Assembly (NCBI GenBank): GCA_003162425.1
Contig: PMOK01000235.1
Location: 1 to 35,020, forward strand
Source of the DNA: Bryobacterales bacterium
GTDB taxonomy: Bacteria > Acidobacteriota > Terriglobia > Bryobacterales > Bryobacteraceae
Direction of reading: 5' to 3'
DNA length: 35,020 nucleotides
Shown here: in pieces, positions 7,832 through 17,837 of the stretch
Layout: each line of letters opens with the position of its first letter
Position numbering within the stretch: position 1 is the stretch's first letter
Made by a program: the position numbers and the translations under genes
Notes under the pieces: generated by a model
Databases searched by the model: none
The model's input: only the letters and a program-made list of their open reading frames with translations
Told to the model about the DNA's origin: nothing

Positions 7832-8677
7832 TCAAGTCCGCGGCGGTGCGCTCTTCACCTGGTAAAACAGCGATCGCAAATGCCGCTTGGATTCGAACTG
7901 CGGGCAAATGCCGTTCAGCGATTCCATGGAGCCGATCACCAGGTAGCCGCCCGGTTCCAACGCCCGTTCCATCCGCCCAAACAACGGGATCCGGTCCCGC
8001 TCGGTGAAGTAGATGGCCACATTGCGGCAAAAGATAATGTCGAATCGCCCCAGTGATGAGAAGTCCGTCATCAGGTTCAGCTTTTGGAAAGAGGCCATGC
8101 CGCGAATCTCGTCGCGAATCTGCCATCCTCCCTCCACCGGGGCGAAGTATTTTGTCCGCTGGGCCTCGCTCAGGCCGCGCGAAATCTCGACCGGGCTAAA
8201 CCGGCCGCGGCTGGCCCGGGCCACTGCGTCATTGGATATGTCCGTGCCCATCAGCCGGATGCCGTAGCGGTCGGTGTCCCCCAGCAGCTCCTTGAGCAGG
8301 ATCGCGATGCTGTAAAGTTCCTGGCCGGTGGAACAGGCCGCACTCCAGATCCGGATGCGGGCCGCACCGGTCCGCGCCCGGCGGTCGATCAGCTCCGGAA
8401 CGATCTTGTGGCGCAGCAGATCGAAGGGTGAAGTGTCACGGAAGAAGGAGGTCTCATTGGTGGTGATGGCGTCGACAATCTTGCGCTCCGTTGCGCGGCT
8501 GATATCTGACTTCGCTAGCTGCAGGAATGCGCCGTAACTCGCGCAGCCGGAGTCTTCCACCAGGCTAGCCAGTCGGTTTTCGATCAGGTATCCTTTGGAC
8601 TCGTCCAAGGTAATGGCACATAGGGAGTAAACATACTGCGCCAGATTCTTCTGTTCGTCGGGCTGGAGCCGGATCAT
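7832..8677 (-). CDS. cheR: CheR chemoreceptor methyltransferase
   Basis: A 281-residue protein of normal CheR length. It transfers methyl groups from S-adenosylmethionine to glutamates of the chemoreceptors, for adaptation. The N-terminal helical domain includes TTNETSFFRD, the hallmark of CheR. The SAM-binding motif is IWSAACSTGQELYSIAI, and a later DIIFCRNVAIYF matches the class motif with the CRN triad. The ATG at 8677 overlaps the cheB stop (ATGA), so it is translationally coupled. There is no C-terminal TPR extension. Both MCPs and CheB lie in the same operon and are the likely partners. Confidence 0.95.
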   Translation of the reverse strand: MIRLQPDEQKNLAQYVYSLCAITLDESKGYLIENRLASLVEDSGCASYGAFLQLAKSDISRATERKIVDAITTNETSFFRDTSPFDLLRHKIVPELIDRRARTGAARIRIWSAACSTGQELYSIAILLKELLGDTDRYGIRLMGTDISNDAVARASRGRFSPVEISRGLSEAQRTKYFAPVEGGWQIRDEIRGMASFQKLNLMTDFSSLGRFDIIFCRNVAIYFTERDRIPLFGRMERALEPGGYLVIGSMESLNGICPQFESKRHLRSLFYQVKSAPPRT

Positions 8678-9774
8678 CCCCGGACCTCCCGCACCGAACG
8701 AACTATGGCTGCGCCAATCATCTCGAGCGGCGTCACGGTATCCACCACTCCGGCTTGAATCGCCTCCTTCGGCATGCCGAACACCACGCAGCTGGCCTCG
8801 TCCTGCGCGATCGAAAAGCAGCCGCTCCGCTTCAACATCCGCAGGCCATCCGTGCCGTCGCTGCCCATCCCGGTGAGAATCGCTGCCACGGATCGGCCGG
8901 GAAAATGCAGCGCCGCGGAGCGGAACAGATAATCCACGGCGGGCCTGCAACCGTTCTCAGCGGGATCGTCGGTGATGCACAGGATGACCGCTCCCTTGGG
9001 GCCCGCGGCCAATTTCATTTGCCTGCCGCCGGGAGCCACATAAGCGCAGTTCTTCTCGGCCGCCTCGCCGTCCTTTGCCTCTTTGACCCGGAGGGCGCTC
9101 TTTTTATCCAGGCTTTCCGCCAGCGGACCGGTGAACATGGCCGGCATATGCTGGACAATGAATACCGGTGCGCCCAAATCGCCCGGCAGCGCCGGCACTA
9201 ACTTCGCCAATGCGCCGGGACCGCCGGTGGACACACCAATCAGAACCATCGGTGGGCCCGTACGGCGCACCCCCCGCACCGGACCATGGAGTGCTGCGAC
9301 CGCAGGCGCCACCGTGCGGATTTCGGGCGCGGGCCGCGCTACACCTCCGCTTAGGATCGCGCGGATTTCGCGGCGCCGTTCGAAGGCGCGAACCATCGGC
9401 AGCAGCCGCGCGCGCAAGTGTGCCAGGTTCGCCTCCTTGTCGCCGCCTTCGGGCTTAGTCAGGAAATCGAAGGCCCCCAATTCCAGAGCCCGCACAGTCA
9501 TTTCTCCACCGCGCACTGTCAGCGAGCTGAGCATGATGACACCAGTATTCATGCCGGCGGCTGACATAGCCTCCAATACCTCAATCCCGTTCATTTCCGG
9601 CATCTCAATGTCGAGCGTTACTAGATCGGGCTGCAACGCCGCGATGCGCGACATCGCCAGCCGGCCATTGGAGGCCGTACCCACCACCTCTACACCAGGC
9701 ATCCCAGTCAACGCATCGGACACGATGCGCCGGAACACAACTGTATCGTCCACCACCAGAATGCGCGTGCTCAT
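8674..9774 (-). CDS. cheB: CheB methylesterase response regulator
   Basis: A 366-residue two-domain protein. The N-terminal receiver has acidic residues VVDD at 7-10, phospho-acceptor D55 (TLDIEMPEMNG) and K108. The C-terminal methylesterase has the catalytic triad S182 (GVSTGG), H209 (VQHMP) and D306 (GMGSDG). It removes methyl groups from, and deamidates, receptor side chains when phosphorylated by CheA. It is followed at once by cheR and separated from the upstream MCP by 93 bases. All key residues are present. Confidence 0.97.
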   Translation of the reverse strand: MSTRILVVDDTVVFRRIVSDALTGMPGVEVVGTASNGRLAMSRIAALQPDLVTLDIEMPEMNGIEVLEAMSAAGMNTGVIMLSSLTVRGGEMTVRALELGAFDFLTKPEGGDKEANLAHLRARLLPMVRAFERRREIRAILSGGVARPAPEIRTVAPAVAALHGPVRGVRRTGPPMVLIGVSTGGPGALAKLVPALPGDLGAPVFIVQHMPAMFTGPLAESLDKKSALRVKEAKDGEAAEKNCAYVAPGGRQMKLAAGPKGAVILCITDDPAENGCRPAVDYLFRSAALHFPGRSVAAILTGMGSDGTDGLRMLKRSGCFSIAQDEASCVVFGMPKEAIQAGVVDTVTPLEMIGAAIVRSVREVRG

Positions 9775-9867
9775 CGCTTCGTCCCCACAGCCGGGGGCAT
9801 CATTTTCCGTGGATTATTCCGGCGCTGCAACGTCAATATCGGCGACATGATTCCTCTGAAGCCCGTC

Positions 9868-11898
9868 TCAAACGGCCGCGTTCCACGTGTTGAGAGCAGC
9901 CGTCAATGCCGATGAAATCCGGACGTAGTCGCTTCCGGGGTTCATCGCGCTCTCCGCCGCTTCCTTTTGCCCTGAGATCGCAAACTGCAACACGGTGGAT
10001 GCCGCCTCATGGAATTGCGCGTGCAGCTGTTTCACGGTACGGTAGTTCTCGGTTTGCTTCTCCTCGCCGGAAAGCTGCTCACCATATAGCCACTTTCCGA
10101 ACTGGCACTGGTTGTCTGTTTTGATCGTATTGACCGGAATGTCCAGCTTTCTGCTGCGGATCGCAGCTTTCAAGCGCGTAGTCCACGCCGAATGCGCGGT
10201 GATCGCGCTCTTCAGCATGTTGTGATCGACGCGGGAGACGCGGAACCGCGACGCCACGGTCTGCAGTTGTTCGGCCACTTTGGAAAGTTCAGTGGCGTTC
10301 GACCGTACCTGCTTGCTGCTGTCCGCCATTTGCCCGGCCGCCTGGTCGACACCGCCGATCTCTCTCGCGATCTCAGCGGTGGCTAGTGAAGCCTCCGACA
10401 CGCGCTGGTTGGCGTCCCGCACTCCGGTGGATGCCTCCGCGATATTCCGTGCGATGTCCTTGGTCACCGTGGACTGTTCCTCAATGGCAGCCGCGATGGA
10501 AGATACGATATCGCTCACTTCGTGAATGATCAGCGACACTTTATCGATCTCGGCGATCCCGCCGGCGGTGGACGATTGCACGCCCGCGATCCGGGCCTTA
10601 ATGTCTTCGGTGGCACGGGCGGTCTGCTGGGCCAGCTCCTTAATCTCGTTGGCTACTACGGCAAAGCCCTTGCCGGCTGACCCGGCGCGCGCTGCTTCGA
10701 TGGTGGCGTTGAGCGCCAGCAAATTGGTCTGTGACGAAATCTCGGTTATGGTTTCCGTAACCTTTCCGATTTGCTGCGCGGCAGCGCCCAACTGGTTCAT
10801 CTGTTCGCTGATGCGGGCGGCTTGGCGGGTGGCGTCTTCGGTGATGCGCCGTGCTTTCTCGGAATTGCCGGCGATTTCGCCGATGGTCGAGGTCATCTGC
10901 TCGGTAGCGGAGGCCACGCTGCCTAAGTTAGTGGAGGTCTGCTCCATGCTTGCGGCCACCGACACCACATTGGCGGTCATCTGCTCGGCCGCGGCGGCTA
11001 CCGCGTGGGCTTTCCCGGAGGCCTGCTGAGAGCCGGCGGACATTTGAGTCGAATTGGCGGACAGTTCCGCCGACGAAGAAGAAAGAACGCTAATCCCCTG
11101 GTTGATGCTCTTGACAGTATCCCGCAGGCCGGTAGACATTCGCTGTACAGCTCTGCCGAGCATGCCGATCTCGTCCTTGCGAACCAGAGACTGGGCCGTC
11201 ACTTCCAGCACCAGGTTCCCGTCAGCGGCGCTCTCGAGGAGCGTGACCGCCTTCGCGAGCGGTACAGAAAGGCTGACTGAAATCAGTCGGCTCAGAACAA
11301 TCGCTGTCACGACGGCCAACAGAGCAAACACAATCAGCCACAGCTCCACTCTCGAGACTGTGGTCTGCTGTTCCCTTTGGAACTTATCCAAGCGGCCTTG
11401 GCGGTACTTCATATAATCGGCGACCGCAAAGTGCGTAGCGTCCAGATAAGCCAAGGTCTCTTTCCTGACCCGGGACGCGTCCACGTGCTTGCCGGCCTGA
11501 ACCGCCTGAACCACCCGATTGTTCGAGTCGCGCCAGGGGGCGACTACTTCTTCGATCTTGCGCAACAGACCCCGGTCTTCGTCGGTAGTTGCACCTTTTT
11601 TCAGGTACTCCAGCGCATCCGTATATTCCTTACGTGCAGCCATCACTCGGTCCATGTCGCCGCTCACCTGTCCGGAGGTGACCACGTTGCCGATGCGCAC
11701 CGCGATCTCCGACAGGCTGGCATTGATCTTCTCTTCGAGATTCAGTTTGTAGGGATAGTGCTGGGCCTTGGCGGCTGCCGCGTTCGCGTCGTTTAACGCC
11801 CACAACGCCAACCCCGTAACGCAAGCGAGGAGGGAGGCGCTGACTGCGGATAAAAGCGCCAGCTTCTTTCCAGCCTGGATGTCTGTTAATTTGATCAT
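9868..11898 (-). CDS. Methyl-accepting chemoreceptor with CZB tail
   Basis: A 676-residue chemoreceptor. TM1 is near the N-terminus ([20 protein letters not shown]), followed by a four-helix-bundle-type periplasmic domain. TM2 is near 186-210 ([18 protein letters not shown]), then HAMP and the signalling hairpin with tip [20 protein letters not shown]. Unlike its neighbour, it carries a 122-residue C-terminal extension with the chemoreceptor zinc-binding (CZB) signature: H569 (AHSAW), C598 (CQFGKWLYG), H626 and H630 (LHAQFH). CZB domains bind zinc through three His and one Cys, and in known cases respond to zinc availability or hypochlorite. ATG 11898 overlaps the cheW stop. The core (residues 1-554) matches the other MCP in length and its signalling domain is almost identical. 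Confidence 0.93.
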   Translation of the reverse strand: MIKLTDIQAGKKLALLSAVSASLLACVTGLALWALNDANAAAAKAQHYPYKLNLEEKINASLSEIAVRIGNVVTSGQVSGDMDRVMAARKEYTDALEYLKKGATTDEDRGLLRKIEEVVAPWRDSNNRVVQAVQAGKHVDASRVRKETLAYLDATHFAVADYMKYRQGRLDKFQREQQTTVSRVELWLIVFALLAVVTAIVLSRLISVSLSVPLAKAVTLLESAADGNLVLEVTAQSLVRKDEIGMLGRAVQRMSTGLRDTVKSINQGISVLSSSSAELSANSTQMSAGSQQASGKAHAVAAAAEQMTANVVSVAASMEQTSTNLGSVASATEQMTSTIGEIAGNSEKARRITEDATRQAARISEQMNQLGAAAQQIGKVTETITEISSQTNLLALNATIEAARAGSAGKGFAVVANEIKELAQQTARATEDIKARIAGVQSSTAGGIAEIDKVSLIIHEVSDIVSSIAAAIEEQSTVTKDIARNIAEASTGVRDANQRVSEASLATAEIAREIGGVDQAAGQMADSSKQVRSNATELSKVAEQLQTVASRFRVSRVDHNMLKSAITAHSAWTTRLKAAIRSRKLDIPVNTIKTDNQCQFGKWLYGEQLSGEEKQTENYRTVKQLHAQFHEAASTVLQFAISGQKEAAESAMNPGSDYVRISSALTAALNTWNAAV
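10534..10881 (-). repeat. Duplicated MCP signalling segment (partner 12672-13019)
   Basis: These 348 bases and 12672-13019 encode the same 116 residues (from [10 protein letters not shown] to AEIDKVS) with no amino-acid difference, while the DNA differs at scattered positions that are all synonymous. Flanking parts of the signalling domains are also very similar, but the periplasmic domains are not. This indicates duplication, with strong constraint or gene conversion on the cytoplasmic tip. It is also a potential site for recombination that would delete cheW. Confidence 0.85.
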
Positions 11899-12356
11899 TC
11901 CTCATTTCTCAACTTTAGGATTTGGCCGGCGTCGAGCAAGGTAATTACCCGGCCGCGGTTGCGGCACACTCCCTGGAAGAAACGCGCCTGTCCCCAGTTC
12001 ACGTTGGCCGGAGGCGGCTGCCACTGACCGGCCTCCAGTTCCACCACCTCATCTACCCGGTCCACCAGCAGTCCGATGAACTCGTTCGAGTCTTCGATGA
12101 TGAAGATGCGGCTGTCCGGCCCAGCCACCGCCTTGGGGAATCCCAGCCTGAGGCCGAGATCGACGATGGTGACAATTTTGCCGCGCAGATTGACGATGCC
12201 GAGTACCTCCTCGGGGGCGTAGCTCACCGATGTTACGGGACCCAGCCGGATCACCTCCTGGATCCCGGCCGCGTCCAAGGCACACAGCGCATCGCGCACG
12301 AAGAAAGTTGCCAGCAGCACGGTCTGCCCGGCCTGTGTGGTCAGTGTCTCAGACAT
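11895..12356 (-). CDS. cheW: CheW coupling protein
   Basis: A 153-residue single CheW domain (SH3-like double barrel) that bridges CheA and the receptor tips. Family features are [15 protein letters not shown], the loop [20 protein letters not shown], a [11 protein letters not shown] strand and a C-terminal [13 protein letters not shown]. The start at 12356 is supported by an AGGAGG six bases upstream. The stop overlaps the start of the CZB-type MCP by four bases. It lies between two MCP genes, which fits joint assembly of one receptor array. Confidence 0.96.
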   Translation of the reverse strand: MSETLTTQAGQTVLLATFFVRDALCALDAAGIQEVIRLGPVTSVSYAPEEVLGIVNLRGKIVTIVDLGLRLGFPKAVAGPDSRIFIIEDSNEFIGLLVDRVDEVVELEAGQWQPPPANVNWGQARFFQGVCRNRGRVITLLDAGQILKLRNEE

Positions 12357-12371
12357 GGTTTCCTCCTAGCC

Positions 12372-14039
12372 TCAGACCTTGAACCGCTGCACGGTGACCT
12401 GCAGTTGTTCGGCTACCTTCGACAATTCGGTGGCGCTGGTCTGCACCTGCTGGCTGCCGTCCGCCATTTGCCCGGCCGCCTGGTCGACGCCGGCGATCTC
12501 TCTCGCGATCTCAGCGGTGGCTAGTGAAGCCTCCGACACGCGCTTGTTGGCGTCCCGCACTCCAGTGGATGCCTCCGCGATATTCCGTGCGATGTCCTTG
12601 GTAGTCGTGGACTGCTCCTCAATAGCCGCCGCGATCGAAGATACGATATCGCTGACGTCATGAATGATCTGCGACACTTTGTCGATTTCGGCGATTCCGC
12701 CGGCGGTCGACGATTGCACGCCCGCGATCCGGGCCTTGATATCTTCGGTGGCACGGGCGGTCTGCTGGGCCAATTCCTTGATCTCGTTGGCCACCACGGC
12801 AAATCCCTTGCCGGCTGATCCGGCGCGGGCCGCTTCAATAGTGGCGTTGAGCGCCAGCAGGTTGGTCTGCGATGAAATCTCGGTGATGGTTTCCGTGACC
12901 TTTCCGATCTGTTGTGCGGCCGCGCCCAGTTGGTTCATCTGTTCGCTGATGCGGGCAGCTTGGCGGGTGGCGTCTTCGGTGATGCGGCGCGCCTTTTCGG
13001 AATTGCCGGCGATCTCACCGATGGTCGCGGTCATCTGCTCGGTAGCGGAGGCCACGCTGCCTAAATTGGTCGAGGTCTGTTCCATGCCTGCGGCCACCGA
13101 TACGACGTTGGAGGTCATCTGCTCGGCCGCGGCGGCTACCGCGTGGGCTTTTCCGGAGGCGTCGCGCGAACCGCCGGACATCTGACTGGAGTTGGCGGAC
13201 AGCTCCGCTGACGAGGAGGACAGCACTTGAATCCCGCCAGTCATGCCTTTGATAACATCGCGCAGGTTGACCGACATGGTCTGCACGGCCTTGCTGAGCG
13301 TGCCGATTTCGTCTCCGCGAGCCAGAAGATCGGGCATCACATCCTTACTGATATCGCCGCTGGCGACAGCATCGAGGAGCGTGACTGTCTTTGCAAGCGG
13401 CACCGTGATGCCGCGGGCGAGAAAGATTCCACCAAAAATAGCAGCTGCAATTGCGAACAGACTGCCTACTAACAGCGAAATCCAGATCGTGCTGGATGTT
13501 TCCTTGCTGGCCTTCTCGGCTTCGGCAGCTCTAATGTCCTGAAATTGAGTTGCCTCTTGGGTCTTGGCCCGCAAGGCGACGTTAGCTTTGGAATACGCAA
13601 TAGCTCCCTTGGCAGCGTCGGCAAATCGGCCCGCGACCGCGAGCTCTACAGTTTTCGCGCTTAACGCGCTGGCCGACTGAACGAGTTCGGCCATGTCCGC
13701 GCCGTGTTTGATGCTGGTCGGGGTATCCGCCAGCGCCTTGAACTGTTCCAAAGCTGCGACGCGGCTCTTCTTATGCTCACGTACCTCGTTCACAAGCTCT
13801 TCGGATGCTTTTTTCTCGATAACCATTCTTTCAATGGCAGCGGTAACCGCCGAAGTTTCGGCCTCAACCGTTGCCGCCAGCCGCGCCTTCGTCATGCGCT
13901 GGACGAGGGTTGTCGCCGCCTTTTGGTTAGTGCTGGTTCCCCACAGTGACAAGGCAGACAAGCCTGTAAGAAGAAGAATGATTCCCCCTAGTATGAAAGC
14001 AATCTTTCTTCCGATTTTCATGTTCGATATTGACGTCAT
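12372..14039 (-). CDS. Methyl-accepting chemoreceptor
   Basis: A 555-residue chemoreceptor with TM1 at about 12-34 ([20 protein letters not shown]), a helical periplasmic domain of about 150 residues, TM2 at about 185-208, HAMP to about 262, and the MCP signalling hairpin with tip [20 protein letters not shown] at 389-408. It ends directly after the hairpin (QRFKV), without a CZB tail or a CheR-docking pentapeptide. The periplasmic domain does not match that of the neighbouring MCP, so the two probably sense different signals through the same CheA/CheW. It starts 30 bases after cheA, with an A/G-rich leader (AAAGGAAAATGGAAAG) as ribosome binding site. Confidence 0.94.
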   Translation of the reverse strand: MTSISNMKIGRKIAFILGGIILLLTGLSALSLWGTSTNQKAATTLVQRMTKARLAATVEAETSAVTAAIERMVIEKKASEELVNEVREHKKSRVAALEQFKALADTPTSIKHGADMAELVQSASALSAKTVELAVAGRFADAAKGAIAYSKANVALRAKTQEATQFQDIRAAEAEKASKETSSTIWISLLVGSLFAIAAAIFGGIFLARGITVPLAKTVTLLDAVASGDISKDVMPDLLARGDEIGTLSKAVQTMSVNLRDVIKGMTGGIQVLSSSSAELSANSSQMSGGSRDASGKAHAVAAAAEQMTSNVVSVAAGMEQTSTNLGSVASATEQMTATIGEIAGNSEKARRITEDATRQAARISEQMNQLGAAAQQIGKVTETITEISSQTNLLALNATIEAARAGSAGKGFAVVANEIKELAQQTARATEDIKARIAGVQSSTAGGIAEIDKVSQIIHDVSDIVSSIAAAIEEQSTTTKDIARNIAEASTGVRDANKRVSEASLATAEIAREIAGVDQAAGQMADGSQQVQTSATELSKVAEQLQVTVQRFKV

Positions 14040-14069
14040 TTTCTTTCCATTTTCCTTTTCAATTGATGT

Positions 14070-17000
14070 TCAAGTTGTGGCGTAAGCCGGATCGCTCACT
14101 TTCCTTCTCGCCGCCTTGCGAATACTGTCCGTTAACTCATCCTTATTGAGCTTGATCTGATACTCGTTGACGCCGGCGGCCAGGCCGCGCGCGATTTCCT
14201 CTTCCCCGGCCAACGAAGACAATGCGATCACCTGCAGCCCGGCAAAGCGCCCATCGGCACGAATCCGTTGCGTCAAAGCCAGCCCGTCCAGGCGTGGCAT
14301 CTCGATATCGGTAGCCAGCAGGTCTACTTCACCGGCGTGATGATCCAGCAGCTCCCAGGCAGCTTCCCCATCTTCGGCGGTCAGCACCTTGCAACCCACC
14401 GACTCCACCAGGCGCTGAATCTGGCCCCGGAAAAACTCCGAATCGTCCGCCACCAATACGGTGAGAGCGTGGTCGCCTGACGCCACGGCCGAAGCCAGGT
14501 TGCGGAGCTCCGAGGGTGCGCCTTCGGGCCGCGCGGCGTCGGCGAGCTCGAAAATGTCCAACAGCAGAATGGTCCGATCCTTCAGCACCGCCGATCCGCC
14601 AATGCCCTTCTGCCGGAGAGTGACCGCATCGATATTCAGCTCCGCCTCCAGCATGTCTAGCGGCTCCGCCGCCAGTAGCCCCAGCGGACGGCCCAACCGC
14701 TCGAAAACGATCACCACCCACTGCTGTTCTTCGCTGAGCTCGCCCACTGCCGCCGTATCGTGCAGGGCGACTAGCGGAAGGCTCGAGCCGCAATACTGCA
14801 TGGTGCGGCGTCCACCGAGGTGTTGTACTTGGGCCGGACGCACGCGCTCGATGCGCGATACTTGCTCGATCGGAACCGCACAAGTTTCGTTAGGCGCGTT
14901 GTGGAACACCAGCAACGAGTGCAACTCGCCCGACGAGTTGGTCTCCGCGGCCGCGTGCCGTGAGGCGGTTTCCGCCGTGCCTGCCGTCAGGTTCGCTCGT
15001 GCCGCCAGTCCCGCTACATCCAGAATCGCCGCTACGCGGCCATCACCAAGAATGGTGGCGCCGGCATAGTCATGCAAGCCCTTCATATGGCGGCCGAGCG
15101 GCTTCACCACGATCTCGACCGTGTCGTGCAGCTCCTCTACCACCAGTCCGTATTCAAAAGCACCGGTGTCCACCAGGACCACGTTCAGCGCTCGCAAGGA
15201 ACTGTCGGGACGCGGCACTCCCAGCGCGTCCGCCAAATAGAGCATCGGCACCAGCCGATCGCGAACGTTGAGAATCTGGGCGTCGCCCACTCGATCCGTC
15301 CGTTGTGCCAGTTGCGCGGCTGGAATACGGATCAGCTCGCCAACACTGACCTGCGGGATGGCAAAACGCTGGCCGCCATCCGATACCAGAAGTGAGGGAA
15401 TGATGGCCAACGTCAGCGGCAGCTTGATGCGGAAGCGGGAGCCCTGGCCGGGCGCCGAATCGATTTCGATTTTGCCACCCAGCCGGTCCAGGTTGGTTTT
15501 GACCACATCCATGCCAACACCGCGTCCCGACACCGCACTCACTTTCTCGGCGGTGGAGACACCCGGCAGAAAAACCAGTGCCATCTTCTCGCGATCCGAC
15601 ATGCTCTGCACCTGTTCGCGGGTGACCAGGCCCTTCGAGACCGAAGAGGCAGCGATCTTTTCCGCCGCCAGTCCCTTGCCGTCGTCCGAGATCTCGATCA
15701 CCACCTGCCCAGCCTGATGCGACGCTTTGAGCGTCACGGTTCCAAGCGCTGGTTTGCCGGCGGCAACCCGCTCGGCGGGCGGCTCAATGCCGTGATCCAC
15801 CGAATTGCGCACCATGTGTGTGAGCGGATCGCTCAGCCCTTCGAGGATGGTCTTGTCGATTTCAACCTCGCCGCCTTCCAGCTTCAGTTGCGCGTCTTTG
15901 CCTAAATCCCGCGCCAGATCGCGCACCAGGCGCGGAAACTTGCTGAACAGACCGCCCACTGGCTGCATGCGGGTCTGCGTCACCACTTCCTGCAGTTCCG
16001 AAGTCACCAGGCTCACGCGCTGAGCGCCGGAGCGGATGCCGCGATCGTCCTGCCGGGCCAGCGACTCATTCAACTGGTTCCGGCTGAGCACTAGCTCGCC
16101 GGCCAGCGTCATCAGGGAGTCGAGCAATGTTACATTCAGCCGGATGGTGGCCTCGTTGGCTGGAACCGGCATGGCGTTTACTGTTTTGGGAGCATCCTCC
16201 AGAGCGGGAGTTGCGATCACCGGCTTGGCTTGGGTTACTGGTGTGGCTTCGACTTGCGGCTTGGCCGGCGCAGGCGGCTCGGCCGCCGGTACCGGAACCG
16301 GCGCGGCCAACGATCGGATGTTGCCGTCTTTCTCAATCAGCCGCATCCGTTCCGGCGGCACTTCCACCAAACCTTCCAACAGGTCCGGCTCCAGCACTGT
16401 GGCATACAGCACCTCCAACATCAACCGATTGGAGGGCTCGTCGTCCAAGGTGCCGGCCGAGTCCAGATCGAAGACCGTTTCTAGAATGGTGCCGCACTTG
16501 ATCAGGCGCTTGAATACTTCCCAAGGCGTCTTGTTGCGCCGCTCGATGTCGTGAATTAGATCGTATTCGATGAGGTAAACGCGCTTGCCACCCTTGCGCG
16601 CCTGGCTCAAGTCGAACGCCGACACTTGAATCCCTTTATTCGCCTCAGGCACCTGCACCGTGACCTGTTCGGAAAGAGAGCTTTTCTCGTGCTCCGGCAA
16701 ACTCCCTGCGGCGAGCGCGGTCAGCGCTACCACAAACTCTCCAATGTCGGCCGCATTGCTCGCCCGATGATTACCGATAAGCTCGCGGAGCTTGTCGAAG
16801 GCCAGCAACAGGATGCTGACCGCCTCCGGCGTTGGGACCATCTGACGGGAGCGGACCAGGTCTAGCGCGTTCTCGGTTCGGTGCGCCAATTCACGGATCT
16901 TGGACAAATCGAAGAAGCCGGCGCCGCCCTTGATGGAATGGGCCGCGCGGAAGACGCGGTTCACCAATTGCTCGTCGATATCCGCGCCACCCTGTTCAAT

Positions 17001-17093
17001 CGCCAGCAGGTCGTTCTCTATCGTGGCCAGATGTTCGCGACACTCGGCTAAATAGTCCTGCACCAGTTCGTCGTCGAGGTTAAGTTCGCTCAT
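14070..17093 (-). CDS. cheA: CheA-type kinase with two CheW modules and receiver
   Basis: A 1007-residue kinase. HPt at 1-110 has H52 (AAHSIKGGAGFF). A region at 156-255 resembles a P2-like docking domain, then comes a Pro/Ala linker at 262-312. The dimerisation domain is at 313-375 and the HATPase at 380-560, with N430 and H434 (HMVRNSVDHG), a DDGKGL box and SGRGVGMDVV. A CheW-like P5 domain lies at 565-700. A second, more diverged CheW-like domain occupies about 724-852. A receiver at 876-1000 has D929 (ATDIEMPRLDG). No separate CheY is encoded in the window, so the receiver may be phosphate sink, output or both. The gene follows the STAS gene by ten bases and is co-directional with all the Che genes. 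Confidence 0.95.
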   Translation of the reverse strand: MSELNLDDELVQDYLAECREHLATIENDLLAIEQGGADIDEQLVNRVFRAAHSIKGGAGFFDLSKIRELAHRTENALDLVRSRQMVPTPEAVSILLLAFDKLRELIGNHRASNAADIGEFVVALTALAAGSLPEHEKSSLSEQVTVQVPEANKGIQVSAFDLSQARKGGKRVYLIEYDLIHDIERRNKTPWEVFKRLIKCGTILETVFDLDSAGTLDDEPSNRLMLEVLYATVLEPDLLEGLVEVPPERMRLIEKDGNIRSLAAPVPVPAAEPPAPAKPQVEATPVTQAKPVIATPALEDAPKTVNAMPVPANEATIRLNVTLLDSLMTLAGELVLSRNQLNESLARQDDRGIRSGAQRVSLVTSELQEVVTQTRMQPVGGLFSKFPRLVRDLARDLGKDAQLKLEGGEVEIDKTILEGLSDPLTHMVRNSVDHGIEPPAERVAAGKPALGTVTLKASHQAGQVVIEISDDGKGLAAEKIAASSVSKGLVTREQVQSMSDREKMALVFLPGVSTAEKVSAVSGRGVGMDVVKTNLDRLGGKIEIDSAPGQGSRFRIKLPLTLAIIPSLLVSDGGQRFAIPQVSVGELIRIPAAQLAQRTDRVGDAQILNVRDRLVPMLYLADALGVPRPDSSLRALNVVLVDTGAFEYGLVVEELHDTVEIVVKPLGRHMKGLHDYAGATILGDGRVAAILDVAGLAARANLTAGTAETASRHAAAETNSSGELHSLLVFHNAPNETCAVPIEQVSRIERVRPAQVQHLGGRRTMQYCGSSLPLVALHDTAAVGELSEEQQWVVIVFERLGRPLGLLAAEPLDMLEAELNIDAVTLRQKGIGGSAVLKDRTILLLDIFELADAARPEGAPSELRNLASAVASGDHALTVLVADDSEFFRGQIQRLVESVGCKVLTAEDGEAAWELLDHHAGEVDLLATDIEMPRLDGLALTQRIRADGRFAGLQVIALSSLAGEEEIARGLAAGVNEYQIKLNKDELTDSIRKAARRKVSDPAYATT

Positions 17094-17103
17094 TGTGCTC
17101 TCC

Positions 17104-17412
17104 TCAGTTTCCCGACACGCTGAAATGCTGATGCATCCGCATGGTTTGGAACAACTCTAGAATCTCCCCGGAAGCATGGATCACGGCCAGCCGCCCGCCT
17201 ACTTTGCGCTGGGAATTGAAGGCCGAAATCAGCAGACCTATGCCGCTGGAATCGACCATTTGAACGTCGGTCAAATCGATCACCAGTTCCTGGACGCCTT
17301 CCGCGACGATCTCTCGCATCTTCAACCGCAGTTCGGGGATTGAGGCCGCCACGATGCTATCTCCGGCCGGCCGAACGACTACTTTGTTGTCTTCTCTTGA
17401 AACCGCTATCAT
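17104..17412 (-). CDS. STAS anti-sigma factor antagonist
   Basis: A 102-residue single STAS domain of the SpoIIAA/RsbV type. The motif VDLTDVQMVDSSGIGLLISA is nearly canonical (here DLTDVQMVDSSGIGLLI), with the phosphorylatable serine at S55 or S56. In partner switches the unphosphorylated protein binds the kinase/anti-sigma ATPase, and a PP2C phosphatase restores that state. Both partners are encoded directly upstream. ATG 17412 overlaps the ATPase gene stop by four bases. Its place next to cheA suggests that its target may be a chemosensory or motility output rather than a sigma factor, which is inference. Confidence 0.93.
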   Translation of the reverse strand: MIAVSREDNKVVVRPAGDSIVAASIPELRLKMREIVAEGVQELVIDLTDVQMVDSSGIGLLISAFNSQRKVGGRLAVIHASGEILELFQTMRMHQHFSVSGN

Positions 17413-17837
17413 GTATGGTTCTCCTCAGAAAAACGTTTGATGATGGTTACCGCGTTGCCCCGGTCGTTGTACCGGACGCGGCTGGCATATTGACGCAGGA
17501 TCTCGATACCGCGTCCGGAACAATCCGCCGCCGCCGCCTGATTGCTCCAGGCCGCGCGCCAATTGAAACCGCAGCCGTAATCTTCGACCGCTATGAGCAG
17601 GCGCCCGTCCTTGAGCCGCAAACAGCATCGGACTTGCTTGCTAGGATCGGCGTGACAGCCATGCGCGACGGCGTTGGCCAACGCCTCGCGTACCAGCAAT
17701 TCGGCGGCGAACCAGCTTTCACGATCCAGCAGAACCTGGCCCCAGCGCCGAAAATCAGCGATGAACTCCTCGACGGCCTCGAAAGTTGCGGGCAGTTCCC
17801 GCCGCATTTCAAAAAGTGCAGGGGCGGACTGTATCAT
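17409..17837 (-). CDS. Anti-sigma factor-type serine kinase (RsbW-like)
   Basis: A 142-residue GHKL ATPase of the RsbW/SpoIIAB type. The N-box is VREALANAVAHG (N55), the G1 box VEDYGCGF (D86) and the G2 box SGRGIEIL. There is no HisKA domain, which fits a serine kinase that phosphorylates its STAS partner. It overlaps the phosphatase gene upstream and the STAS gene downstream, each by four bases (ATGA), so the three-part switch is made in one translational cascade. No sigma factor gene is present in the window, so the captured partner is unknown. Confidence 0.92.
   Translation of the reverse strand: MIQSAPALFEMRRELPATFEAVEEFIADFRRWGQVLLDRESWFAAELLVREALANAVAHGCHADPSKQVRCCLRLKDGRLLIAVEDYGCGFNWRAAWSNQAAAADCSGRGIEILRQYASRVRYNDRGNAVTIIKRFSEENHT

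Noticed and set aside
10526..13185. Long plus-strand open frames at 10526-11029 and 12664-13185
   Set aside because: They lie antisense to the near-identical MCP signalling domains, mirror each other for that reason, and have no ribosome binding site or recognisable domain. They are by-products of codon bias.
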